This document shows positions 17,651 to 27,158 of a stretch of 64,000 nt of DNA, one piece after another (position 1 is the first letter of the stretch; each line of letters starts with the position of its first letter). The position numbers were made by a program, and so were the translations under genes. The DNA comes from Bacteroidota bacterium (GTDB lineage Bacteria > Bacteroidota > Bacteroidia > B-17B0 > Aurantibacillaceae), in assembly GCA_947450025.1 (NCBI GenBank), contig CANFTW010000007.1, positions 140,849 to 204,848 of the forward strand, read 5' to 3'. The notes below the pieces were generated by a model. That model was given only the letters and a program-made list of their open reading frames with translations. It made no database searches and was not told the origin of the DNA.

Positions 17651-18547
17651 TTAATAATTTTTTGATGTTTTTCTACTAGCTAAATACACGCCTGAAATGA
17701 TTAAAGAGGCAGAAATAACCTTTATGGTTGTGAGTTCATCTTTGCCTAAAAAAATAGCGACAAGAGTAGCAAAAAAAGGTTGTAAGTAAATATACATACT
17801 CACCACCGATGAACTTAACGTTTTTAAAGCATACGTATTCATTAAATACACTAAAAAGGTTGTGGCAATCACCACAAAACTCATCGCAAATAGTGTTTGA
17901 GATGATAATTCAAGCCATTTAACTTCCAATAATTGTGGCATGCCAAATGGAAACACATATATAAAACCAAATAAAAAAATCCATTTCATAACCGTAACAG
18001 TTTGATATTTTTGCATCATAGGTTTAGCCATTACAACAAAAACAGCCCATGATAAAGAATTGACAAGAGTCATCATATCGCCAACAATCGTGTCACTTCC
18101 AATTGCAAAGGCTCCATGAGATTTAAATAATAATAAGGTTAAGGCACCAATAACCCCAAAACCAAGACCAGTAAGTTTTAAAAAAGTCATTTTTTCTTTA
18201 AACACCAATATGGTAAATATCATTACCGCAATGGGGTTACTAACCATAATTATGGCTGAGTTTATAGGTTTGGTTAAACTCAGTCCCCAAATAAAAAATA
18301 ATTGATTAACAGCTACACCAAAAACAGCTAATAACATTAGTTTTTTTAAATCACCTTTTTCTAATTTCTCAGTTTTATAAAAGAAGGATAGTAACCAAAA
18401 CAATAAACAAGCTCCTGTAACTCTCATCATCACTAAGCCAAAGGGTTTGATAGATAAGGGCATTAAATCTTTAGCAATAGAGTAATTTAATGCATAAATT
18501 ACCTGTGCAGTCAATAATGATAGATGTGCTTTAAGAGAAGAATTCAT
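17651..18547 (-). CDS. EamA/DMT family permease
   Basis: A 298-residue membrane protein with ten predicted helices in two EamA repeats (about 5-140 and 150-290). Conserved features include the first-helix QVIYALNYSIAKDLM, the region KPINSAIIMVSNPIAVMIF at the end of the first repeat, and VYLMNTYALKTLSSSVVSMYIYLQPFFATLVAIFLGKDEL in the second. Such transporters move amino acids, nucleobases or other small metabolites across the inner membrane; the substrate cannot be predicted. It is divergent from the BtuF-like gene with about 40 bases between the start codons. The gap to upp on the same strand is 69 bases. Confidence 0.85.
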   Translation of the reverse strand: MNSSLKAHLSLLTAQVIYALNYSIAKDLMPLSIKPFGLVMMRVTGACLLFWLLSFFYKTEKLEKGDLKKLMLLAVFGVAVNQLFFIWGLSLTKPINSAIIMVSNPIAVMIFTILVFKEKMTFLKLTGLGFGVIGALTLLLFKSHGAFAIGSDTIVGDMMTLVNSLSWAVFVVMAKPMMQKYQTVTVMKWIFLFGFIYVFPFGMPQLLEVKWLELSSQTLFAMSFVVIATTFLVYLMNTYALKTLSSSVVSMYIYLQPFFATLVAIFLGKDELTTIKVISASLIISGVYLASRKTSKNY

Positions 18548-18587
18548 TTAGGTAGCAAATATGCAGTATTATTCTCAATTTTGTAAC

Positions 18588-19361
18588 ATGGTTTTTAAAG
18601 ATCAATTACACCAAAATATACAATTGCCATCGTTCCCAAAACGAATTGTTTCGATTGTGCCTTCTCAATCAGAATTGTTATGGGATTTAGGTTTAAGAGA
18701 TGAGTTGGTGGGAATTACCAAGTTTTGTATTCATCCTCATATAATGTATAAAAGGATTGAAAGGGTGGGAGGGACTAAGCAATTGAATCTTGAAAAGATA
18801 AGAGCTTTGAAGCCTGATCTGATTATTGGTAATAAGGAAGAGAATGAGCAATCTCAAATTATTGAATTACAAAAAGAGTTTCCTGTCTGGATGAGTGATA
18901 TTTATAATTTAGACGATGCTCTTCAAATGATTGAATTAGTAGGAGAATTAGTCAATCAAGAAAGTAAGGCTCATGTTATAAAACATACGATAGAACAATC
19001 GTTTTTAAATTTATCAATAGGATACAAAACAGTCCTATATCTTATTTGGAATAAACCTTATATGGCTGCCGGTAGAGCAACATTTATTGGGGATCTATTA
19101 CATCAGATGGGACTAGAAAATGTCTTAGAAAATCATACGCGATACCCAGAATTGAGCATTGAAGATATTGTTTCACTTCAACCTGATTTTATATTATTAT
19201 CATCAGAACCTTATCCATTTAAGCAAGATCATATGTTGGAATTACAAATAACGCTACCTCACACTAAAATTTTATTAGTAGATGGTGAATTATTTAGTTG
19301 GTATGGAAGTCGCTTAACCAAGAGTGTCGATTATTTTAATAAAATTTTAAAAACACTTTAA
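18588..19361 (+). CDS. BtuF-like helical-backbone metal/cobalamin receptor without signal peptide
   Basis: A 257-residue class III substrate-binding protein. I take the ATG at 18588 because the protein then begins MVFKDQLHQNIQLPSFPKRIVSIVPS, the usual start of this family; an in-frame ATG at 18561 would add nine residues. The two lobes are joined by a long helix (EENEQSQIIEL region). Motifs include VPSQSELLWDLGL, GITKFCIHP and LKPDLIIGNKEEN, like BtuF. There is no signal peptide or lipobox, so it looks cytoplasmic. No BtuC or BtuD is adjacent. A role in cobalamin handling is possible, but iron-siderophore or other ligands are not excluded. CAATTTTG at 18576-18583 lies 4 nt before the start. 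Confidence 0.75.
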   Translation: MVFKDQLHQNIQLPSFPKRIVSIVPSQSELLWDLGLRDELVGITKFCIHPHIMYKRIERVGGTKQLNLEKIRALKPDLIIGNKEENEQSQIIELQKEFPVWMSDIYNLDDALQMIELVGELVNQESKAHVIKHTIEQSFLNLSIGYKTVLYLIWNKPYMAAGRATFIGDLLHQMGLENVLENHTRYPELSIEDIVSLQPDFILLSSEPYPFKQDHMLELQITLPHTKILLVDGELFSWYGSRLTKSVDYFNKILKTL

Positions 19362-19396
19362 ACAAAAAAGCTGCCATTCTAGGCAGCTTTTTTGTT
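19361..19396. terminator. Bidirectional intrinsic terminator between BtuF-like and PorP/SprF genes
   Basis: Perfect stem AACAAAAAAGCTGCC (19361-19375) / GGCAGCTTTTTTGTT (19382-19396), loop ATTCTA. T-runs occur on both strands; it separates two convergent genes. Confidence 0.93.
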
Positions 19397-19414
19397 TATT
19401 ATTAATCTAAATAA

Positions 19415-20458
19415 TTATTTATAGGTAGGTCTATTTAAGCTCTTACCTAGAGATTTACCATATCCAGGACTCACGTTAAAACGTAAACTAAATTCAAGTC
19501 CCCCTTTAGTTTTTGAAGCACCTGCTAATTGAGAAATGTTTAAATCATAACTCACACAAAACGCATATTTATCGTATTGAAATAATAAAGATGGAATAAC
19601 CGCATCTCCAAAACGATAGTAACCACCAATTGCTATAGCACAAGGTTTTTTAATTCCGGTGTATACAGATTGATCCTGAATAATATATTTCACTAAACAT
19701 CCAACATTCATTTCTTTTGATGGACCTTGCTTCATATAAATAAAACTAGGAACTAAAGCAATGCCGGTATTTTTAAATCCAATATCAAAATTACCATGTA
19801 AGGCATATTTTACAAATTGTCTGTCACCACTATTAACGTATGAATATTTTGGCATGTTGTAATGGAAAACCGAAAAACCTAAATCAAATTTTGTTCCATC
19901 TTGAGCACTAATGTATCGTTCGCTTTTTGCATAATGGTAAGCTAAACCACCAACAAAATCACCTTGTAAAAATGAACTACGTGGTGTAGTTTCTCCAGAA
20001 GCAATTGTTTCGTCGTAGCTATAGCCATTGTATTGACTTTCCCATTTCAATTTTGATGCATTAATGGTTCTATAGTTGACACCACCACCAATACCAGCAG
20101 ATAATTTAGAGTACTGCCCTGTTTTTATAACTGTATTGAAACCTAAATTCACTAACAATGAACCTAATGCTGCATCACCAGCTTTGTCGTTATAAACACT
20201 TAAGGACATGCCCGTGTAGGCTTTTTTGAGTTTTAAATGTTTTAACGCTCTTTCCACACTAATCCCGTATGTTTGATATGGGCTTGTGACACTAGCCCAT
20301 TGATTTTTGTAATTTGCTATCACACGCGTATCAAAAGCCGTGCAGCTCATTGCTGGATTAATGAGAACAGGCGTTTCATTAAATTGGGAGAAATGAATAT
20401 CCTGCGCTTTCGTGATCAAAGAAATGAGGATTATATTTGCTAAAATTATTTTTTTCAT
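19415..20458 (-). CDS. PorP/SprF family type IX secretion outer-membrane protein
   Basis: A 347-residue exported beta-barrel. After the signal peptide (cut after ITKAQ) it reads DIHFSQFNETPVLINPAMSC, the diagnostic opening of the PorP/SprF family, followed by barrel strands with YRTINASKLKW, LGFSVFHYN and GGYYRFGDAVIPSLLFQYDKYAFCVSYDLN. PorP/SprF proteins sit in the outer membrane and are needed to secrete or hold type-B CTD proteins exported by the T9SS. The large adhesin gene ending 33 nt upstream has exactly such a CTD, so the two form a cognate pair in one operon. Function beyond this is inferred. Confidence 0.92.
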   Translation of the reverse strand: MKKIILANIILISLITKAQDIHFSQFNETPVLINPAMSCTAFDTRVIANYKNQWASVTSPYQTYGISVERALKHLKLKKAYTGMSLSVYNDKAGDAALGSLLVNLGFNTVIKTGQYSKLSAGIGGGVNYRTINASKLKWESQYNGYSYDETIASGETTPRSSFLQGDFVGGLAYHYAKSERYISAQDGTKFDLGFSVFHYNMPKYSYVNSGDRQFVKYALHGNFDIGFKNTGIALVPSFIYMKQGPSKEMNVGCLVKYIIQDQSVYTGIKKPCAIAIGGYYRFGDAVIPSLLFQYDKYAFCVSYDLNISQLAGASKTKGGLEFSLRFNVSPGYGKSLGKSLNRPTYK

Positions 20459-20491
20459 AGTTACTTTTTTTTGATTGACAGTAAAATATTT

Positions 20492-23400
20492 TTATCTAAT
20501 AAGAGTGATGTTTCCTTTCGTTTTAAATTCTTTACCATCAATAGATACTCCTTCTGCTTTATAAACAAATACACCAGTATCTAGTTTTTGTCCTCTAAAT
20601 GTTCCGTCCCAACTATCCGTGAGTGAGGTTGTTTCAAACACTTTTTCTCCCCAACGATTAAATATTTGAAGTATAAATGTTGAGATACATTTTCCATGAA
20701 TATTGACCATATCATTTAACCCATCTCCATTTGGAGAGAACGCATTAGGTACAAAAAATTCACCACATACAATTTCAACAATGATTGTTACTGTATCCTG
20801 AACTCTACAATAAGGTGTGTTAGAAGCTACTACTATATAATTTGTGGTAGAAGATGGTTGCACAATAGTTGTAGAACATGTAGGGCAGGAAATAGAACCA
20901 TTTACGTTTGGAGACCAATTATAAGATGTTGCACCCGTTGCATTTGCAAAAATGGTAGCGCTTTCTCCAATATTAATGGTTGTATCTCCATAAGCAACTA
21001 AAACAGGTAAATCAAATACTTTGATACAATTTGTTTTAACAACAGTATCTGATCCACAACCATTTGAGGCAATCATCATCACTGAATAAGTACCTGCAGA
21101 TGGATAGCAAGCTTGTGGAGTAATACCTACTGAGGACGTTCCTACACCACTGCCATAATACCATTGATAATTATTTAAATTCCCTCCAGAAGTGGTTGAA
21201 CTAAAAGTTACACAACCTCCAGCACAAATTGTATCGTTAGTGCTTAGTATGAAATTGGCAACAGGAGGAGTTGCAATTTGGATCTGAATAGTTTTTGTTC
21301 CAACACAAACTCCATTTGAGATGATAACGGAATATGTTACAGGAGCAGAACTAATTGGAAGTGCTGTAATAGTTGGAGTGTTATTCGAACCTTGAATGGC
21401 AGAACTAGGACTCCATGTGTATGTTAATCCTGCAGCGGATGGCGCTGCTGAAATGGAAATTGAACTACCAAGGCATGCAGTAGGACTACTAGCTGTTAGG
21501 GTAGGTGTAACATTCGCTAATACACTAACTGTAACAACAGATGGCATTAAAACGCAACCTTGAGCGCTTACACCAGCAACCGTATAGTTTGTTGTCGTTG
21601 ATGGACTCACATTTACATTAGGTGTAGACATTGAACCTGGAACCCAAGAATATGTATTAGCTCCAGATGCAGTTAATGTAGCAGTTCCACCAACACAAAT
21701 TAAAGTATTAGCACCGCTAGCCGTTATTGTTCCAATTGGCGCTAAAGCAATTGAAATAGTTCTAGTAGATGAACATCCATTTAAGGTGCCTGTAACAGAG
21801 TATATGGTTGTTGCAGAAACGGTTGCGGTTACCACAGAACCTGAAGTAGAATTTAATCCTGTGCTTGGAGACCATGAATAGGTTGCTGCACCACTTCCTG
21901 TTAAAGTTACTGGAGTACCTCCTAAACAATAACTTGGAGACGAAGCAGTTAATGTCGCGGAAACAGTTGTAACACTAACGGTAGCTGATGCTGAATTAGT
22001 ACATACACCATTGCTTCCAATTAAAGTATAGGTTGTTGTTGTGATAGGATTAACTGTATTATTTGCAAGCGAACTAGATCCAGGTAACCATGTATAGGTT
22101 GTTGCACCGTTTGCATTTAGTGTGGTGGATGAACCAATACAAATATTAGTGTTTGAAGGTGTTATTGATAACGTTAAGGTTGGAGAAATACTAACGGTAG
22201 CAATTGCTGTAGTTGTACAGGTTCCTGTTCCGGAAAGTACTGTATAAGTTGTCGTTGTCGTTGGATTTACGGTAACGGTTCCTGAATTTGTAGGATTTGT
22301 TCCACTACTTGCTGTCCAAATGAAAGGTCCTCCACTTGAAACTGTTAATGAGGTGGATTGACCATTACAAATAATGGTAGAACTTGGTGTTATCGAAATA
22401 CTAGGAACGGTGTTAATTGAAACGGTAGATACGGCAGATGTTGTGCAAGATCCTGTACCTGAAATAACTGTATAAGTTGTTGTAGAAGTTGGAGAAACGG
22501 TAACATTAGCGACACTTGCAGGATTAGTTCCGCTACTTGCAGTCCATCCAAAAGGACCTGCTCCAGTTGCAGAAAGAGCAACGCTTTGTCCAACACATAT
22601 TGCAGAAAAAGTAGGGGTAACCGTAACTTGCACTGCAGGAGATAAATTTACAGTGGCAGTTGCAGAAGATGTACATGTTCCTATACCTGATACGACAGTG
22701 TAGGTTGTTAAAGATGTTGGAGTCACTGTTACGTTTGCGGCACTAGGTGGATTTGTTCCACTACTCGCAGTCCAAATAAATGGACCAGAACCTGAAGATG
22801 ATAAAGAAGCACTTTGTCCTATACAAATAGTTGATGAAGATGGTGTAATCGTTATAGGAGATGTACTTGAGACATTCACAATAGCAACTGCAGAAGTTGT
22901 ACAACTTCCTACACCTGATTTTACAGTATATGTAGTCGTGATTGCAGGTGATACAGTTACATTGGCAGCCGCTACTGGAAATACGCCACTACTAGCTACC
23001 CAGTTAAATGGCCCAGGTCCACTAGCTGATAATCCAACACTTTGCCCAACGCATATGGTTGTAAGTGATGGAGTAACTGCTACAGTAGGAGTTACAGAGA
23101 CAGAGACGGTCACAACAGTTGAGTTGGTGCAAGTGCCTGATGTTTGAATAACAGTATAGGTAGTATTGGATGGTGGGGAGGCCACTACAACTGAACCCGT
23201 TGTTGCACTTAAACCCGTAGAAGGGTTCCATGAATAAGAGCCAGTTCCTCCAGTAGCAGTTAAAGTGGCACTTTGTCCAGAGCAAATAACACCTGTAGGG
23301 CTTTTGGTTACTGTAAAAGTACTGATTGGCGCATAGTTAAGCGCAACTGTTGTTGTTACAGGAAATCCCGGACAAGTATTAATATCAGAATATTTTAATG

Positions 23401-24367
23401 TGTAAGTTGTTGCAGCTGTTGGATTGGCTGTAACTACAGATCCCGATGTTGCAGCTAGTCCTCCAGAAGCCGGGGCGCTCCATGTATAGGTTCCAATTGG
23501 TAATCCTCCAGCAGCTGTTAAAGTGACTGTTTGAGCACTGCAGATAGAACTTGGATTTACAGAGGCTGTAATAGTGGGTTGATTGGCACATGATAATCCG
23601 TTAACATCTAAAAACACTCCAGAGTCATATAATCCATCTGTATCATCCCAAACACCAATGGTCATAGTGTAGGTTTGACAAGGCGTTACTGATGCAGATG
23701 CCGTTAATACAGTAGTGGCACCATCATAAATTAATCCAGGAGGACTATCAATATAATAAGCGCAATTGACACAAGGACCAGTGTTAGTGGAACCATTATT
23801 TACATTTTGAATTGATACAACATTCGAAGTGGTTGTTGTGACTGGAAGAGTGGCGATATTGGTATTTGCATAGGCTGGTCCAGATGGATTAGGACCTGTT
23901 AACACAAATCCAAAAGCATCATTAATCGTGCCTGTGGCAAATTCAGGATATTCTTCAGAAGCAAATACATAATTAATACTAAGGGTGGCGCATGTTGGAG
24001 TTAACTGAAAGGTCATATAACAGCCATCAAAGGTAGTTCCGTTAGATAAACTATTGCCAAGAGCAGAGCCACCAGCGCCACTACTCACACTAATGAAAGA
24101 AGATGGTGGACCTGCAACATTTGTTGCGGATCCCGTTGTTAGCAAAATACCAGAATTTAAACTTGCATTCCCTAAGGCAGCCGCTCCATTGCCAAATGTG
24201 GCATAAGCTCCTGCTGGGCAAGTTAAACTTAAGCCTGTCACCGTTACTCCATTTCCTTGCAATAAGGCTTGCATTTGAGCAATGGATGGATTAACAGTTG
24301 TTGTAATTTGTCCAAAAGAAATTGAAAACAAACTTGTTAGTAAAATTATTAGTATGAATTTTTTCAT
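20492..24367 (-). CDS. Giant repeat adhesin with choice-of-anchor L domain and gliding-motility-type CTD
   Basis: A 1291-residue secreted protein. Order: signal peptide (to about 19), choice-of-anchor L domain (about 25-265, with FASEEYPEFATGTINDAFGFVLTG and GVWDDTDGLYDSGVF), about ten Ig-like repeats of 70-80 residues each opening with ICxGQSxxL and containing TTTYTV, a PKD-like domain (about 1050-1130), a last Ig-like unit, and the type-B T9SS CTD (about 1205-1291) with FVPNAFSPNGDGLND, FNRWGEKVFE and DGKEFKTKGNITLIR. It is probably displayed at the cell surface as an adhesin, related in design to SprB. Four central repeats are nearly identical. A TTG-N20-TATATTTA promoter lies upstream; porP/sprF follows in the operon. 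Confidence 0.9.
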   Translation of the reverse strand: MKKFILIILLTSLFSISFGQITTTVNPSIAQMQALLQGNGVTVTGLSLTCPAGAYATFGNGAAALGNASLNSGILLTTGSATNVAGPPSSFISVSSGAGGSALGNSLSNGTTFDGCYMTFQLTPTCATLSINYVFASEEYPEFATGTINDAFGFVLTGPNPSGPAYANTNIATLPVTTTTSNVVSIQNVNNGSTNTGPCVNCAYYIDSPPGLIYDGATTVLTASASVTPCQTYTMTIGVWDDTDGLYDSGVFLDVNGLSCANQPTITASVNPSSICSAQTVTLTAAGGLPIGTYTWSAPASGGLAATSGSVVTANPTAATTYTLKYSDINTCPGFPVTTTVALNYAPISTFTVTKSPTGVICSGQSATLTATGGTGSYSWNPSTGLSATTGSVVVASPPSNTTYTVIQTSGTCTNSTVVTVSVSVTPTVAVTPSLTTICVGQSVGLSASGPGPFNWVASSGVFPVAAANVTVSPAITTTYTVKSGVGSCTTSAVAIVNVSSTSPITITPSSSTICIGQSASLSSSGSGPFIWTASSGTNPPSAANVTVTPTSLTTYTVVSGIGTCTSSATATVNLSPAVQVTVTPTFSAICVGQSVALSATGAGPFGWTASSGTNPASVANVTVSPTSTTTYTVISGTGSCTTSAVSTVSINTVPSISITPSSTIICNGQSTSLTVSSGGPFIWTASSGTNPTNSGTVTVNPTTTTTYTVLSGTGTCTTTAIATVSISPTLTLSITPSNTNICIGSSTTLNANGATTYTWLPGSSSLANNTVNPITTTTYTLIGSNGVCTNSASATVSVTTVSATLTASSPSYCLGGTPVTLTGSGAATYSWSPSTGLNSTSGSVVTATVSATTIYSVTGTLNGCSSTRTISIALAPIGTITASGANTLICVGGTATLTASGANTYSWVPGSMSTPNVNVSPSTTTNYTVAGVSAQGCVLMPSVVTVSVLANVTPTLTASSPTACLGSSISISAAPSAAGLTYTWSPSSAIQGSNNTPTITALPISSAPVTYSVIISNGVCVGTKTIQIQIATPPVANFILSTNDTICAGGCVTFSSTTSGGNLNNYQWYYGSGVGTSSVGITPQACYPSAGTYSVMMIASNGCGSDTVVKTNCIKVFDLPVLVAYGDTTINIGESATIFANATGATSYNWSPNVNGSISCPTCSTTIVQPSSTTNYIVVASNTPYCRVQDTVTIIVEIVCGEFFVPNAFSPNGDGLNDMVNIHGKCISTFILQIFNRWGEKVFETTSLTDSWDGTFRGQKLDTGVFVYKAEGVSIDGKEFKTKGNITLIR
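22180..23090 (-). repeat. Four near-identical tandem Ig-like coding repeats in the adhesin gene
   Basis: Units of about 230 bases, spaced regularly, each encode ICxGQSxxLSxSGxGPFxWTASSG, then a TTTYTVxSGxGxCTxSA segment. The GPFxW blocks lie near 23000, 22770, 22545 and 22315. The flanking Ig-like units diverge more, so these four look recently duplicated or kept similar by recombination. Confidence 0.8.
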
Positions 24368-24399
24368 AATATTCTCTAAAGAAATGATTAAATAATCCT

Positions 24400-24430
24400 T
24401 AAATATAAAAAAACGAGATTAGTTTAACAA
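24400..24430 (-). promoter_or_regulatory. Promoter of the adhesin-porP/sprF operon
   Basis: On the minus strand: TTG (24430-24428), 20-base spacer, TATATTTA (24407-24400). This is the Bacteroidota layout TTG-N19/20-TAnnTTTR, leaving a leader of roughly 28 bases before the ATG at 24367. Confidence 0.6.
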
Positions 24431-24543
24431 ATTTATTCTTCGTTAAACTAGTAAAGCTATCAATTGAATTAGTGAAATGGTAAATATCTTAAAATCAGCT
24501 CTTTTTAGCCATTAAATTGTATCTTCGCGTAAATAAAAAAATA

Positions 24544-25407
24544 ATGATACGCTTAGGAAAAACAAATAGCTTAACAATTTTACGTCAAACGCCTCCTGGT
24601 ATGTTTTTAGGAGAAGAGGGTGGAGAAGTTGTGTTATTACCAAATAAATATATTGAAGCTGAATTTGAAATTGGTCAAGAAATTGACGTTTTTGTTTATA
24701 GAGATTCTGAAGATCGTTTAATTGCAACTAGATTAAAACCTTATGTTGAAGTGAATCATTTTGCTTATTTAAATGTTTCAGAAGTTAGTAAAGTTGGTGC
24801 TTTTTTGGATTGGGGATTAGAGAAAGACTTGTTCGTGCCTTTTAAAGAACAAAAACAAAAAATGATTGAGGGTCAAAGTTATGTGATATACATCTATATT
24901 GATGATTTAACAGAACGTATTGTGGCTTCTAGTAAAATCAATAAATTCATTAGCAATGAAGTATTAAAAGTAGAGCAAGGAGAAGAAGTTGATTTGTTAG
25001 TATACAATGAAACCGATTTAGGTTTTACCTGTGTGATTAATGAAATGCACAAAGGATTAATTTATCATAATGATGTATTTACTGACTTAGCCGTTGGAGA
25101 TCAAACAAAAGGATATATTAAATTAATTCGTGAAGGAAATTTAATTGATTTGAGTTTGCAAAACTTAGGATTTAAACATGTTCTTTCTTCTACCGAAAAA
25201 ATTTTAGAATACTTAAATACTCATGAAGGTTATTTAGAATTGACTGACAAAAGTTCTCCTGATTTAATTGAAAGACGTTTCGATATGAGTAAATCTACTT
25301 TTAAAAAATCTATAGGTGTTTTATATCGTCAACGAAAAGTAACACTTCATGAAGATGGTGTGAGGTTAGTTGCTAATAAAGAAGGAGAAGAAGTAAAAGG
25401 AGTTTAA
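24544..25407 (+). CDS. cvfB: CvfB-like S1 domain RNA-binding protein
   Basis: A 287-residue protein from the ATG at 24544 (an upstream TTG is rejected). It has three tandem S1-like OB domains: residues about 1-60 (LRQTPPGMFLGEEGGEVVLLPNKY), 65-130 (VSKVGAFLDWGLEKDLFVPFKEQ) and 140-215 (GFTCVINEMHKGLIYHNDVF), then a winged-helix C-terminus (about 220-287, with FDMSKSTFKKSIGVLYRQRKV). This is the complete CvfB architecture. CvfB binds RNA and affects virulence-factor expression in Firmicutes; in Bacteroidota its role is unclear. It is cytoplasmic and converges on the downstream permease gene with a 14-base gap. Confidence 0.88.
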   Translation: MIRLGKTNSLTILRQTPPGMFLGEEGGEVVLLPNKYIEAEFEIGQEIDVFVYRDSEDRLIATRLKPYVEVNHFAYLNVSEVSKVGAFLDWGLEKDLFVPFKEQKQKMIEGQSYVIYIYIDDLTERIVASSKINKFISNEVLKVEQGEEVDLLVYNETDLGFTCVINEMHKGLIYHNDVFTDLAVGDQTKGYIKLIREGNLIDLSLQNLGFKHVLSSTEKILEYLNTHEGYLELTDKSSPDLIERRFDMSKSTFKKSIGVLYRQRKVTLHEDGVRLVANKEGEEVKGV

Positions 25408-25421
25408 AATTTAATAAAACC

Positions 25422-26645
25422 TTAATCTTGTAAATGCACTAAATCATTTTTAGTAAACACTCTTACTGGGTATAAGGCTGCTATAAATCCAATACACATC
25501 ACAATGGATAAAATCCATATAAAGTCTTGTAGTTTCATTTGGATAGGATAATAGGCAATAACAGATTGGTCATCAAAGGTTATAAGGTGAAAGTGTTGTT
25601 GTAATAAACAAATCACTAATCCAATAAATAACCCAATCAATGCTCCTACGGAGGTAATTAATAATCCCTCTTTCATAAAGATATTTCGTATGAATTTTTG
25701 ATCAGCCCCCAGGTGATATAATGTTTTAATATCTTTTTTCTTTTCAATAATTAACATGGTAAGAGCCCCAATAATATTAAATGTGGCTATAATTAATATA
25801 AATGCTAAAATTAAAAATGTCCAAAGTTTTTCAGTTTCTAATGTTTTAAATAATACATCGTTTAATTGAAATCTATTTTTGACTAAATAATTTGATCCTA
25901 ATTTATTTTGAAGTTCTTCTTGAATCGCTTTAAATTGATGTTTATCAGTAATACTTAGTTCAATCATTGAATAGGATTTTGGGCAATCAAATAGTTGTTG
26001 TGCAGCTTTTAAGTCAATTAAAACGTATTTAAAATCAAAATCATCATTTAAAGAAAAAATCCCAGCTGGACTAATGGATAACTTATTAAAGGCGTCTTCA
26101 GGATTAATACTTTCTGTTTTACCTCTAATGGGCGCATATATAGAAATTGGAGAAATAAAATCATGAACATTAATATCTAGTCTACTTGCAATGCCTCTTC
26201 CAAATACACCAAAAAATTGATGATTATTTAGGAATTGATACTTTCCTTCTACAACCACTGTGTCAAATTGAGTTAATTTTTTAAATTCTTCATCAACTCC
26301 TTTAATTGTTACAATTGCTTGTTTGTCATCTAATTTCATTAAAGCGTTTTCTTCAATAGAATAGGAGATGTGTTTTATACCTGGTATTGATTTTAATTTT
26401 GAAGTTAATGAATCTTGATCATTGAAGTACTTTGAGTGAATAGAAGTGATTTTTAAATCAGGTTCAATGGCATGATACAAATCAGCAACAACAGAGGTTA
26501 GTCCATTCATAGCAGATAGAACAATTACTAATGCGGCAGTGGTTAAGGCAATAGCAATAATACTAATCCATGAAATGATATTAATAGCATTATTAGATTT
26601 TTTTGAAATCAAATATCGCTTGGCTATAAAAAAAGATAAATTCAA
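25422..26645 (-). CDS. FtsX-like ABC transporter permease (LolC/LolE-type)
   Basis: A 407-residue inner-membrane protein with one N-terminal helix (about 20-45), a large periplasmic MacB-PCD-like domain (about 50-260) and three C-terminal FtsX helices (about 270-400). The start FFIAKRYLISKKSNNAINIISWISIIAIALTTAALVIVLSAMNGL is the usual LolC/E motif, with the Asn-Gly loop before the periplasmic domain. Such permeases work with LolD to release lipoproteins from the inner membrane toward the outer membrane. The ATPase gene is not adjacent. Other FtsX-family exporters are the alternative. Spacing to rbfA upstream is 118 bases, so it may share its transcript. Confidence 0.85.
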   Translation of the reverse strand: MNLSFFIAKRYLISKKSNNAINIISWISIIAIALTTAALVIVLSAMNGLTSVVADLYHAIEPDLKITSIHSKYFNDQDSLTSKLKSIPGIKHISYSIEENALMKLDDKQAIVTIKGVDEEFKKLTQFDTVVVEGKYQFLNNHQFFGVFGRGIASRLDINVHDFISPISIYAPIRGKTESINPEDAFNKLSISPAGIFSLNDDFDFKYVLIDLKAAQQLFDCPKSYSMIELSITDKHQFKAIQEELQNKLGSNYLVKNRFQLNDVLFKTLETEKLWTFLILAFILIIATFNIIGALTMLIIEKKKDIKTLYHLGADQKFIRNIFMKEGLLITSVGALIGLFIGLVICLLQQHFHLITFDDQSVIAYYPIQMKLQDFIWILSIVMCIGFIAALYPVRVFTKNDLVHLQD

Positions 26646-26763
26646 TTTCGGTTACTGTCTTTTAGGTAAAATTAGAAACTTTTAGACTTTAATGAAATTT
26701 TTACTAAAATGAATCATAGAATCGGTTAAAAACTATTCTATTAACCTTTCTAATTGATTATGC

Positions 26764-27108
26764 TTAAATAGGCTTGTTAAATAAGGCATTTATTTTTTCA
26801 GCATAGTCGTAAGAGTCATCTATAAAGAAGTTTAATTCAGGAACAACACGCACTTGTTTGCCAATACTAAAACCTAAGATTTTTCTGATGTGTTGTTTTT
26901 GGTCATTAATAGATTTAAACAAAGCATTAACGTCTTGCGTAGCCATTATACTTAGGTAAATTTTAGCGGAACTTAAATCGGAACTTACACGAACAATTGT
27001 TACTGTAATAAAGCCATTATTAAATAATGTTTTCGAGTTAGCTCTAAAAATTTCAGCTAATTCTTTTTGCAATAGTTTAGCTACTTTACTTTGTCTTACA
27101 CTTTCCAT
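26764..27108 (-). CDS. rbfA: Ribosome-binding factor A
   Basis: A 114-residue protein with a single KH-like domain. Family blocks are RQSKVAKLLQKELAEIF near the start, VTIVRVSSDLSSAKIYLSI and KQVRVVPELNFFIDDSYDYAEKINALF near the end. RbfA binds the 30S precursor, helps mature the 16S rRNA 5' end and supports cold growth. The length is typical. TACCTTTA ends 4 nt before the ATG, suggesting a leaderless or near-leaderless mRNA. The LolC/E-like permease gene lies downstream on the same strand, an arrangement also common in related genomes. Confidence 0.93.
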   Translation of the reverse strand: MESVRQSKVAKLLQKELAEIFRANSKTLFNNGFITVTIVRVSSDLSSAKIYLSIMATQDVNALFKSINDQKQHIRKILGFSIGKQVRVVPELNFFIDDSYDYAEKINALFNKPI

Positions 27109-27112
27109 AATG

Positions 27113-27120
27113 TAAAGGTA
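27113..27120 (-). promoter_or_regulatory. Putative -7 promoter element of rbfA
   Basis: Minus-strand TACCTTTA (27120-27113) matches TAnnTTTR and leaves 4 nt (CATT) before the ATG at 27108. No TTG box was found 19-20 bases upstream. Confidence 0.4.
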
Positions 27121-27158
27121 GTAATTTTGATTCGTTTTTTATTTATAATTTTAAGTAA

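Noticed and set aside
22180..23090. Regular about 230-base repeat that could suggest a CRISPR array or tandem non-coding repeat
   Set aside because: The units are too long for CRISPR, no cas genes exist, and the frame is continuously coding for Ig-like domains.
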